Positions 1-5,576 of a DNA stretch of 6,245 nt are shown here, piece after piece. Made by a program: the position numbers and the translations under genes. The notes under the pieces were generated by a model. That model did no database searches. It saw only the letters and a program-made list of their open reading frames with translations, and was not told where the DNA came from. The stretch's first letter is position 1. Every line of letters starts with the position of its first letter. The stretch is from Methanomicrobiales archaeon (GTDB lineage Archaea; Halobacteriota; Methanomicrobia; Methanomicrobiales; Methanomicrobiaceae): NCBI GenBank assembly GCA_012523385.1, contig JAAYIO010000208.1, positions 1-6,245 on the forward strand, written 5' to 3'.

Positions 1-580
1 CGATACCAAGAATAACCGGCGGGCAGGGTTTCCCTCCGGCCCGGAGCACGGTCTCAGTGATGAACCGCGTGATGGCCTTTGTCTCTGACGGCAAAAACAT
101 CCGCAAGGCAGAGACATTCTCTGACCCTGCTCCTTTGGGGAGCACGGTGAGGGTAAATGTCTCTCCCGGTGTGATATGTACAGCAGGCATCCCCATGCCA
201 CAGTTATCTCTGGTATTTTCCCGCGTGCACGGAGAGACGACGTTCGGGCGGAGAGGAATCTCTGCGGTTGCCTGCCGCACGCCGTCCTCTACTCCTTCGC
301 GAATAGCATCTGTGAACGGGACATCTGGCGGGATGGTGATGTAGACAACCGGCACGCCAGTGTCCTGACAAAGAGGGACATTGCGGCTCTCGGCCATCTT
401 GATATTCTCGCGAATCGCTTCCAGTTCCCGCCGTGCAACCGGATTCTCTTCAGCGGCATATGCCCGTTCCAGTGCGTCTTTTACATCATTCGGGAGATGT
501 ATCTCGGCAACTCTTAGCGCATGTACGGTTGCCTGCCTCACCGCAGTGCGTAGATTATTTTGATCAGGTAATCCGGGCAT
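1..580 (-). CDS. fumA: Class I fumarate hydratase (fumarase) alpha / N-terminal subunit, partial at the left edge
   Basis: This is the N-terminal 193 residues of an iron-sulfur class I fumarase or tartrate-dehydratase-type alpha subunit. In archaea the enzyme is usually split into alpha and beta chains and interconverts fumarate and malate in the cytoplasm. Translation from the ATG at 578-580 gives MPGLPDQNN. Family landmarks are a CQDTG motif (Cys71), the stretch SPCTRENTRDNCG (residues 116-128), KGAGSEN (149-155) and CPP near the end (Cys186). Cys71 and Cys186 match two of the three cysteines that hold the 4Fe-4S cluster in this family; the third would lie beyond the window edge. A second in-frame ATG sits three codons upstream (587-589); neither start has a strong Shine-Dalgarno, though GGAATGAT just upstream of the chosen ATG is a weak one. 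L(+)-tartrate dehydratase alpha is the main alternative. The beta-subunit gene is not in the window. Confidence 0.9.
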   Translation of the reverse strand, partial: MPGLPDQNNLRTAVRQATVHALRVAEIHLPNDVKDALERAYAAEENPVARRELEAIRENIKMAESRNVPLCQDTGVPVVYITIPPDVPFTDAIREGVEDGVRQATAEIPLRPNVVSPCTRENTRDNCGMGMPAVHITPGETFTLTVLPKGAGSENVSALRMFLPSETKAITRFITETVLRAGGKPCPPVILGI

Positions 581-590
581 GAATATCATT

Positions 591-614
591 CCAACTCTTG
601 TTGGTTTGAGTTGG
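591..614. repeat. Inverted repeat in the fumarase leader
   Basis: A perfect 7-bp inverted repeat, CCAACTC (591-597) and GAGTTGG (608-614), separated by 10 bases. The left arm can also pair with GTTGG at 600-604 to make a smaller 5-bp hairpin with a 4-base loop, so two mutually exclusive hairpins are possible. It lies between the TATA-like element and the start codon of the fumarase gene, so it could be an operator around the start site or a structured 5' leader. No regulator is known from the sequence. Confidence 0.5.
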
Positions 615-625
615 GTAATGAGGGT

Positions 626-652
626 AAAAAAGTATATGCCCCCAATGGGGGG
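626..652 (-). terminator. Probable terminator of rpl10e
   Basis: Read on the minus strand just after the rpl10e stop codon, a CCCCC-ATT-GGGGG hairpin (639-652 region, 5-bp stem, 3-base loop) is followed by a T6 run (626-631 on the plus strand as A6). Archaeal RNA polymerase terminates on T-runs, so this is a reasonable end for the L10e transcript. The same stretch also carries a TATA-like element for the next gene. Confidence 0.5.
630..639 (-). promoter_or_regulatory. Candidate TATA box of the fumarase gene
   Basis: The minus strand reads GCATATACTT here, similar to the methanogen box A (TTTATATA-like). A start of transcription about 25 bases downstream would fall near 609 and give a leader of about 30 bases before the ATG at 580. 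It is embedded in the putative rpl10e terminator, between its hairpin and T-run. Sequence match only. Confidence 0.35.
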
Positions 653-663
653 AATATCGGGTA

Positions 664-1170
664 TTATTCCTCTGTTTCGACGATGATTCTACCGGGAGAC
701 GGAAGCTTGTAAAGGCCATGCTTCATGATATCCTTTACCTTCTCGGCGTTCGCAACGCTGGTGTAGCAGGTGAAGATCTTTTGATCGACTTCAACACGTG
801 CTGCGGTACCAACGGGCTTGCCGAATGCCATTCTCATCCCTTGTGAAACACGGTCTGCACCTGCACCGGTTGCCTGTTTATTCTCACGAAGAACGTGGTG
901 AGGGTATGTGCGTAGTTTGAGGTGGAAGTTCATTCTGCCGATATCTTTGATCAACTTTCTGTTGAGGCTGATACGCGCTGCTTCCAGTGCGGTATGGCGA
1001 ATCTGACATTTTTCATCGACCTGAAGTGAGATAGAAACGGGGAAATCAACTTTCAGGTTGCCCATATCGAACGCCACAATTTTGCTTCCTGGCACGCCGC
1101 CCATATATTTTCGGCGTGTGTAAGCTCTCTTTGTGACAGATCTGTACATTACTGCTGGTTTTCGGACCAT
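664..1170 (-). CDS. rpl10e: Large-subunit ribosomal protein L10e (uL16 family)
   Basis: This 168-residue protein is the archaeal/eukaryotic L10e protein, homologous to bacterial L16 (uL16), which binds 23S rRNA near the peptidyl-transferase centre and tRNA sites. It is full length for the family. Diagnostic stretches are MVRKPA at the N-terminus, YMGGVPGSK (22-30), [11 protein letters not shown] (56-66) and [18 protein letters not shown] (91-108) followed by [10 protein letters not shown] (117-126). The loop around residues 99-112 corresponds to the conserved region near the peptidyl-transferase centre. The start is set by a GAGGAG Shine-Dalgarno nine bases before the ATG. The gene lies 61 bases downstream of the transporter ATPase gene on the same strand but has its own candidate TATA box, so it is probably transcribed independently. 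The identification is secure. Confidence 0.97.
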   Translation of the reverse strand: MVRKPAVMYRSVTKRAYTRRKYMGGVPGSKIVAFDMGNLKVDFPVSISLQVDEKCQIRHTALEAARISLNRKLIKDIGRMNFHLKLRTYPHHVLRENKQATGAGADRVSQGMRMAFGKPVGTAARVEVDQKIFTCYTSVANAEKVKDIMKHGLYKLPSPGRIIVETEE

Positions 1171-1220
1171 GACTTAAGACTCCTCTATGAATAGATGCGC
1201 TGTTAAAATTGGAAATGTAT

Positions 1221-1231
1221 CCTTATAATAC
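1221..1231 (-). promoter_or_regulatory. Candidate TATA box of rpl10e
   Basis: On the minus strand the sequence reads GTATTATAAGG, directly after the stop codon of the transporter ATPase gene. A start of transcription about 25 bases on would be near 1200, leaving about 30 bases with the GAGGAG Shine-Dalgarno before the rpl10e ATG. I see no strong terminator between the ATPase gene and this box, only a TTTT run (1204-1207 region), so read-through from the transporter operon is possible. Confidence 0.4.
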
Positions 1232-1993
1232 TTACCGAGTTTGGGCGCTCTCTTCCATCTTTTGCAGAATGTACTTGCGTACCTCCGCAAATTCTGGTGC
1301 GGTTCGATCACGCAGGCGGGGGAGGGTGATAGGAATGACCTCCTCAATTTTACCCGGCCTTGGGGTCAGAATGACGATTTTATCCGCAAGAAAGACCGCT
1401 TCGTCCACGCTGTGTGTCACAAAGATGATGGTCTTCTGCGTCTCTTTCCATATCTCGAGGAGTTCGCGCTGCATCATATTGCGGGTCTGTGCATCCAGTG
1501 CGCCAAAGGGTTCGTCCATCAAAAGAACCTTTGGTTGGTTTGCAAGGGCCCGTGCAATAGCGACCCGCTGACGCATACCTCCCGAGAGTTCGTGCGGGAA
1601 CGAGTCCCTGAACTGCTCGAGGTGGATTATCTCGAGGTATTTCTCTGCCATCTCGCGTCGTTCTGCCTTGGGGATGCCGCGCATCTCAAGACCGAATGCG
1701 ATGTTGTCGATGACACTCTTCCACGGAAAGAGGGAGTACTCCTGAAACACCATGCCGCGGTCGGTATCGGTCCCTGAAACCGGCACGCCGTTTAAGAGAA
1801 TCGTGCCTTCGGTGATGGTCTCAAGACCGGCGATTATTCGCAAAAGCGTTGTCTTGCCACACCCCGAGGAACCGACAATGCAGATGAACTCCTTCTCCTC
1901 GATATCGAGGTAGACATCTCTGAGTGCGACGGTTGGTTTTCCGTCTTCGCGCGGAAACTTCTTGGTTACCTTCTGAATGGATAATAATGGCAT
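1232..1993 (-). CDS. ABC transporter ATP-binding protein, NitT/TauT (SsuB/TauB-like) family
   Basis: This 253-residue cytoplasmic ATPase powers the importer encoded by this operon. Every motif of an intact nucleotide-binding domain is present: Walker A GSSGCGKTT (41-49), Q-loop FQE (Gln84), signature LSGGM (136-140), Walker B VLLMDEP (156-162), D-loop ALD (165-167) and switch His194 in THSVDEA. The long identity-like match to SsuB/TauB/NrtD proteins includes SLFPW after the Q-loop and DEPFGALDAQTR after Walker B. The start ATG has a GAGGAG Shine-Dalgarno that overlaps the TGA stop of the permease gene; the gap between the two genes is only 9 bases, so the two are co-transcribed and probably translationally linked. 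It is the last gene of the three-gene transporter unit. Substrate cannot be read from the ATPase. Confidence 0.95.
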   Translation of the reverse strand: MPLLSIQKVTKKFPREDGKPTVALRDVYLDIEEKEFICIVGSSGCGKTTLLRIIAGLETITEGTILLNGVPVSGTDTDRGMVFQEYSLFPWKSVIDNIAFGLEMRGIPKAERREMAEKYLEIIHLEQFRDSFPHELSGGMRQRVAIARALANQPKVLLMDEPFGALDAQTRNMMQRELLEIWKETQKTIIFVTHSVDEAVFLADKIVILTPRPGKIEEVIPITLPRLRDRTAPEFAEVRKYILQKMEESAQTR

Positions 1994-2002
1994 ATTGTCT
2001 CC

Positions 2003-2800
2003 TCAATCCTTACTGTTCTGCCACTTAACGGTCTGTTTATCTACAAAATGCCGGAAGAGGATGTCAATACTGATGCCGATGATACCCAGAACAAGCATGT
2101 AGACGACTACACTGTCCATCTGGTGGAGGTTGTAGTATGTCCAGAGGTTCTTTCCCAGCCCGAACTTTCCGGTGCCTGCACCGAATATCTCTGCACCGAC
2201 AAGACACATCCATCCGATACCCATGGACACGCGGATGCCTGCGGTCATGCTGGGGATAGCTGAAGGGAATCCAATCTTACGGATGAGGCAGACAGGCTTT
2301 GTGCACCCAAGCACCTTTGCCGCCTCAATAAAGACCTTGGGGACATTTCGGAATCCCGTGTAGGTGTTGATGATGATGGGAAATACCGCACCGACAAAGA
2401 TGATGAATGCTGCCGCGGCATGGGTGAGCCCGAACCAGATGATGGCAAACGGAATCCATGCGAGTGGGGGGATAGGGCGGATGACCTCAACGATAGGGTT
2501 GAGTGCGATGTCGATGTCACGGAACCATCCCATGGCAACGCCGGTTGGAATGCCTATTGCGAGTGCTGCTGCCATGCCAAGTGCAAAGTGATACAGCGAG
2601 ATCACGATATCCTGAGGGAGCGTGCCCCTCGCGCCGAACATGTCCCGCATGAATGCGGCAAAAACATCCGTAAAACTCGGCAGTTTAAACATATTTCCGA
2701 CTACGTATACGGCAATAATCTGCCAGATGATGATGAACGCTGCAACGGTGGCAAGGGGTATCAGGATATTCCGGTAGGTGTTGTTTTTCAGTATACGCAT
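2003..2800 (-). CDS. ABC transporter permease, NitT/TauT (SsuC/TauC-like) family
   Basis: This 265-residue integral membrane protein is the channel subunit, probably a homodimer. Hydrophobic segments lie at about 12-33, 68-92, 112-126, 130-148, 187-205 and 230-250, giving the usual six helices of the BPD_transp_1 fold. The EAA loop that docks on the ATPase is EAAKVLGCTKP (159-169) followed by IRKIGFPSAIPSMTAGIR. PPLAWIPFAIIWFG (111-124) is typical of SsuC/TauC. An ATG five codons upstream (2813-2815) would give 270 residues, but it has no Shine-Dalgarno, whereas a GGAGAG lies seven bases before the ATG at 2798-2800, so I prefer the latter. The gene follows the binding-protein gene after about 75 bases holding a T-run and hairpin, and is followed nine bases later by the ATPase gene. 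Confidence 0.93.
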   Translation of the reverse strand: MRILKNNTYRNILIPLATVAAFIIIWQIIAVYVVGNMFKLPSFTDVFAAFMRDMFGARGTLPQDIVISLYHFALGMAAALAIGIPTGVAMGWFRDIDIALNPIVEVIRPIPPLAWIPFAIIWFGLTHAAAAFIIFVGAVFPIIINTYTGFRNVPKVFIEAAKVLGCTKPVCLIRKIGFPSAIPSMTAGIRVSMGIGWMCLVGAEIFGAGTGKFGLGKNLWTYYNLHQMDSVVVYMLVLGIIGISIDILFRHFVDKQTVKWQNSKD

Positions 2801-2823
2801 GGGTACGCTCTCCATGGTGCGTG

Positions 2824-2873
2824 CGGGGTGATCCCCGTTGGTTCTTACTATTTGTGCAGGCAGGGGAAAAAAA
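2824..2873 (-). promoter_or_regulatory. T-run and stem-loop between the binding-protein and permease genes
   Basis: Read on the minus strand, a T7 tract (2867-2873) begins two bases after the stop codon of the substrate-binding protein gene. About 30 bases later comes a perfect CGGGG-ATCA-CCCCG hairpin (2824-2837) shortly before the permease start. A T-run can cause partial termination by archaeal RNA polymerase, and a hairpin can affect RNA stability or ribosome access. Either would let the binding protein be made in excess over the membrane parts, as is common for ABC importers. The function is inferred from position. Confidence 0.4.
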
Positions 2874-2875
2874 GG

Positions 2876-3877
2876 TTAGGCTTGTGTAGCCTTTTGGTAG
2901 AAGGATACGTCAAAGATTTCATCAGCGGTCATCGGGCGGGGGATGTAGCCGAGGTCTGCCTGAATCTTGGTGTAGCTTACTACCGATGGGATAATGATGG
3001 ATGGGTCTGTTATCAAACGTCCGTCCCAGGTGGCAAACGAGTCTTTGATGACAGCGATCTCTACCTTGTTCATGTTGTAGTAGATCTGTGATGCCTCATC
3101 GATGTTTGCGGTGGAAAATTCTGATCCCTTAATGTGGGTCTTTATTATCTGCACTACCATGTCCGGGTGGTTCCTGATGAGGTCACCAGAGACGACAAGG
3201 ACACAACATGCATGGTTTGGAGCCATCTCACCCGAGTGAACCGCGATGTATCCATGTCCTTCTGCAACGATGGTGGAGGGAGCGGGGTGTGGCAGGAATA
3301 CGGCGTCTACTGCTTTTTCAGATATGGCAACGGTTGCGTCACCCGGGCCCATGGGGCGGATGTCAACGTCTTTGTGAGGGTTAACGCCGTTTGACTGGAG
3401 CCAGTCACGCAGGATGGTGTCCTGGATGGTGCCCGGTGGGAATGTGGCGATTTTTAACCCTTTTAAGTCCTGAGGGCTGTTGTATGGGTGTTCATTCCGG
3501 ATAACAAGATCTGATCCGTTTACCTGCACCGCAGCGACGATCTTTGCACCGTCAAGTCCGCCTGTTGCAAGTGCTGATATGACGGGTGCTGCACCAACAT
3601 ATGCGACATCAATGTCACCAGAGAGCATGGCCTGCATCTCAGGTGCGCCGGTGGGGAATTTGTGGTCTTCAATCTTGGTTATGCCAAAAGGTGCAAGATC
3701 TTGTTTCCACCATCCCTTGTCCATTGCCACCATGTATGATATCTGGTGGGTTGAGGGCTGGTAGCCAAAGACGATGGTGTCTTTTTCAGATGCGGGCTTG
3801 TCGTCTGTACAGCCGGCCACCAAAAGCATTGCTGCGATGGCACAGATAACTAAAATAAAGAGTCCTTTCGATTTCAT
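2876..3877 (-). CDS. ABC transporter substrate-binding lipoprotein, NitT/TauT (SsuA/TauA/NMT1-like) family
   Basis: This 333-residue extracytoplasmic binding protein captures the substrate for the importer. The N-terminus MKSKG is followed by a hydrophobic segment (6-21) and a lipobox VAGC with Cys23, so it is probably a lipid-anchored protein outside the membrane. The mature part has the periplasmic-binding fold of SsuA/NrtA/THI5-like proteins: IVFGYQPSTHQ (35-45), LSGDIDVAYVGAAP (85-98), DLKGLKIATFPPGTIQD (137-153) and AVDAVFLPHPAPS (189-201). An NHACCV stretch (221-226) has a Cys-Cys pair. An upstream in-frame ATG (3917-3919) would add 14 residues that fit no signal peptide; the ATG at 3875-3877 has a GGAGAG Shine-Dalgarno six bases upstream and begins the signal peptide, so it is the start. 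Candidate substrates are sulfonates, taurine, nitrate-like anions or a cofactor precursor; I cannot choose. Confidence 0.9.
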   Translation of the reverse strand: MKSKGLFILVICAIAAMLLVAGCTDDKPASEKDTIVFGYQPSTHQISYMVAMDKGWWKQDLAPFGITKIEDHKFPTGAPEMQAMLSGDIDVAYVGAAPVISALATGGLDGAKIVAAVQVNGSDLVIRNEHPYNSPQDLKGLKIATFPPGTIQDTILRDWLQSNGVNPHKDVDIRPMGPGDATVAISEKAVDAVFLPHPAPSTIVAEGHGYIAVHSGEMAPNHACCVLVVSGDLIRNHPDMVVQIIKTHIKGSEFSTANIDEASQIYYNMNKVEIAVIKDSFATWDGRLITDPSIIIPSVVSYTKIQADLGYIPRPMTADEIFDVSFYQKATQA

Positions 3878-3917
3878 ATGATACTCTCCTGATGGATTAC
3901 TATAAGGTGTTTTTCCC

Positions 3918-3938
3918 ATGGATATTAATATTATCCAT
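3918..3938. promoter_or_regulatory. Palindromic operator candidate wrapping the TATA box of the transporter operon
   Basis: A perfect 7-bp inverted repeat, ATGGATA (3918-3924) and TATCCAT (3932-3938), flanks a 7-base A/T-only centre. On the minus strand this contains TAATATTAATAT, the best TATA candidate for the transporter operon: a start of transcription about 25 bases downstream would be near 3902, leaving about 25 bases with the GGAGAG Shine-Dalgarno before the ATG at 3877. A protein bound to the repeat would exclude TBP, so repression is the simplest reading. A second TATA-like string, CCTTATAGT (3899-3907, minus strand), is too close to the ATG unless the mRNA is leaderless. Confidence 0.5.
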
Positions 3939-3957
3939 TCTGGTGGAATAATTATCC
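3930..3957. repeat. 21-bp-spaced direct repeat ATTATCC upstream of the transporter operon
   Basis: ATTATCC occurs at 3930-3936 and again at 3951-3957, exactly 21 bp apart, or two helical turns. The first copy overlaps the right arm of the inverted repeat at the TATA box. The second lies in GGAATAATTATCC (3945-3957), which is nearly symmetric around an 8-bp palindrome ATAATTAT. Together these could be two sites for one dimeric regulator bound to the same face of the helix. This is a sequence pattern only. Confidence 0.4.
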
Positions 3958-3958
3958 G

Positions 3959-3976
3959 TATATGTCAGTACATATA
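3959..3976. repeat. Second perfect inverted repeat in the divergent region
   Basis: TATATGT (3959-3965) and ACATATA (3970-3976) form a perfect 7-bp inverted repeat with a 4-base centre. The right arm gives a plus-strand TATA-like string, TACATATAG, which could drive argH from near 4000 with a leader of about 90 bases. The sequence differs from the inverted repeat at 3918-3938, so it may bind another factor or simply reflect an A/T-rich promoter. The gap further right to 4091 holds an 8-bp GGGCGCCC palindrome (4012-4019) and nothing else I can name. Confidence 0.4.
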
Positions 3977-4029
3977 GATAATTGGACATTTATTGTCTGT
4001 GGGCAAGAGAAGGGCGCCCGCATCATTTC

Positions 4030-4038
4030 TCTAAAAAT
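4030..4038 (+). promoter_or_regulatory. Alternative TATA-like element of argH
   Basis: TCTAAAAAT would place the start of transcription near 4060 and give a leader of about 30 bases containing the AGGAG Shine-Dalgarno (4077-4081). It is a weaker TATA match than TACATATAG further upstream but its spacing to the gene is more typical. Which of the two is used cannot be decided from the sequence. Confidence 0.25.
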
Positions 4039-4091
4039 GCATTGCTTTAACATTTTTCGTTTCCAATGGTACAGGCAGGAGTGTACGAAAT

Positions 4092-5576
4092 ATGTCGAGC
4101 GATCCGGTGAGGAGGGGGCGGCTAACGGGTGGACGGCCCGCGGACGTGGCTGCCTTCCTTTCGTCAATTGAAGCAGACCGGTGGATTGCTGATGCAGATG
4201 TCCGGGTGGATATTGCGCATCTGCTGATGCTGGACCATCAGGGCATCATTGAACGGGATGCGTCATCAGCGGTTATGGTTGCACTGCTTGAGATGTATGA
4301 ACACGGTGTGCCGGAGACGGTCTTTGACGATGAGTATGAGGATGTGCACGCCGGGATTGAAGCGTGTCTTATTGCCAAATCCGGCATGGATAAGGGCGGT
4401 CGTCTGCACATGGGACGTTCCCGCAATGATGAGGTGGCGACCTGCATCCGTATCCGGCTCAGGAGTGAACTTCTTACCCATTTAACAAAGCTTGCGGCTC
4501 TCAGGGCGGCGCTCTTAGAGCAGGCGGGCAATCATACCGAGACCGTGATGCCGGGATTCACGCATCTTCAGCATGCCCAGCCCACCACGCTTGGGCACTA
4601 TCTCCTTGCCTACGAACAGGCGCTTTCCCGCGACTTTGAGCGTTTGACAGATGCCTATATTCGCGTGAACCGCTCTCCTCTGGGTGCGGCGGCGTTTGCC
4701 TCGACAGGCTACCCGATTGACCGTGAGATGACTGCCGAACTTCTTGGGTTCCCTGACCTCATGCTCAATACCATGGATGCAGTCTCTGCGCGTGACTTTG
4801 TGATTGAGACCGCTTCCGCCTGCACGATTCTCATGTCTACTCTCTCGCGGCTCGCCGAGGAGATTGTGCTCTGGAGCACCTCGTTTGTCAGATTTGTGAC
4901 GCTCGATGATGCATACTGCTCAACGAGCTCCATCATGCCGCAGAAGAAAAATCCCGACACCGCAGAGATCATGCGGGGCAAAAGCGGTGCGGTGGCAGGC
5001 GCGTTTATTGCCGCGTTTACGGCGGTAAAGGGTCTTCCGATGAGCTATAACCGCGACCTGCAGGATGTCACCCCCTCGCTCTGGCGGGCGGTGTCAGAGT
5101 CGGGTGCCTGCATTAGTATTGCAACGGGTATCATCAGCACTGCCACCTTCCATCCGGACAGGATGCGGGAAGAGGCAGGGCGGGGCTTTTCAACCGCAAC
5201 CGAACTTGCCGATGTCTTGGTGCGGGAATACGGTCTGCCATTCCGGGCGGCCCACAATATTATCGGGCGTGCAATCCGAAGTGGCGAGATTACGCTTTCT
5301 GTCCTTGAAGCCGCGGCCCGTGAACTCTCAGATATCTCTCTTATCGAACGCGGTCTCACCGGGGAACGAATCCTTGAAGCACTTGACGTGGATGTGAGTG
5401 TGCGGATGCGCAGTGCACCCGGTGGGCCGGCACCTGAGACAGTGAAAAAAGCGTTGTCGATGCGAACCCTCGCCCTTGAAGAGGATGTGATATGGGTTCA
5501 GTCGGAACAAAAACGCCTACAGAATGCAGAAGATACAATGATCAAAGACGCACGGAAACTGGTTGACGAATCATGA
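4092..5576 (+). CDS. argH: Argininosuccinate lyase
   Basis: This 494-residue cytoplasmic enzyme splits argininosuccinate into arginine and fumarate, the last step of arginine synthesis; it acts as a homotetramer of the fumarase/aspartase superfamily. The three conserved regions are present: HMGRSRNDEVAT (106-117), MPGFTHLQHAQPTT (153-166, with the ThrHis pair 157-158 of the active site) and SSIMPQKKNPD (279-289, the flexible loop with the catalytic serine). The usual Gly of the superfamily signature before SS is Thr278 here, a form I believe is common in archaeal ArgH. Length is slightly above the usual 450-490. The ATG has AGGAG ten bases upstream. The gene is divergent from the transporter operon and its last four bases overlap the start of gatD, so the two form an operon. 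Identification is secure. Confidence 0.97.
   Translation: MSSDPVRRGRLTGGRPADVAAFLSSIEADRWIADADVRVDIAHLLMLDHQGIIERDASSAVMVALLEMYEHGVPETVFDDEYEDVHAGIEACLIAKSGMDKGGRLHMGRSRNDEVATCIRIRLRSELLTHLTKLAALRAALLEQAGNHTETVMPGFTHLQHAQPTTLGHYLLAYEQALSRDFERLTDAYIRVNRSPLGAAAFASTGYPIDREMTAELLGFPDLMLNTMDAVSARDFVIETASACTILMSTLSRLAEEIVLWSTSFVRFVTLDDAYCSTSSIMPQKKNPDTAEIMRGKSGAVAGAFIAAFTAVKGLPMSYNRDLQDVTPSLWRAVSESGACISIATGIISTATFHPDRMREEAGRGFSTATELADVLVREYGLPFRAAHNIIGRAIRSGEITLSVLEAAARELSDISLIERGLTGERILEALDVDVSVRMRSAPGGPAPETVKKALSMRTLALEEDVIWVQSEQKRLQNAEDTMIKDARKLVDES

Noticed and set aside
57..517. Two plus-strand open frames (95 and 113 codons) at the left end
   Set aside because: They are antisense to the fumarase alpha subunit, whose frame carries conserved cysteine motifs through the whole stretch.
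1..580. A functional link between the fumarase and ArgH, because ArgH releases fumarate
   Set aside because: The genes are on opposite strands, more than 3 kb apart and separated by unrelated operons, so proximity alone does not support a pathway cluster.
1211..1222. GGAAATGTATCC upstream of rpl10e as a possible NrpR-type nitrogen operator or a copy of the transporter operator
   Set aside because: It lacks the GGAA-N6-TTCC pattern and has only a three-base symmetric arm at each end, so it is within chance expectation.
1241..1777. A 178-codon open frame on the plus strand opposite the ATPase gene
   Set aside because: It is fully antisense to an intact ABC ATPase with all motifs, and its translation shows no recognisable domain.
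2420..3091. A 223-codon open frame on the plus strand, opposite the permease and binding-protein genes
   Set aside because: It lies antisense to two clearly identified genes, crosses their intergenic gap, has an unusual composition and resembles no family I know. It is a shadow of the real coding frames.
3952..4167. A 71-codon minus-strand frame across the divergent gap
   Set aside because: Nearly half is antisense to the start of argH, and the product is a composition-biased string without recognisable features.
3962..4171. A 69-codon plus-strand frame starting in the divergent gap and overlapping the start of argH
   Set aside because: It has no Shine-Dalgarno, begins inside the second inverted repeat, runs 80 bases into argH in another frame and has no recognisable motif.
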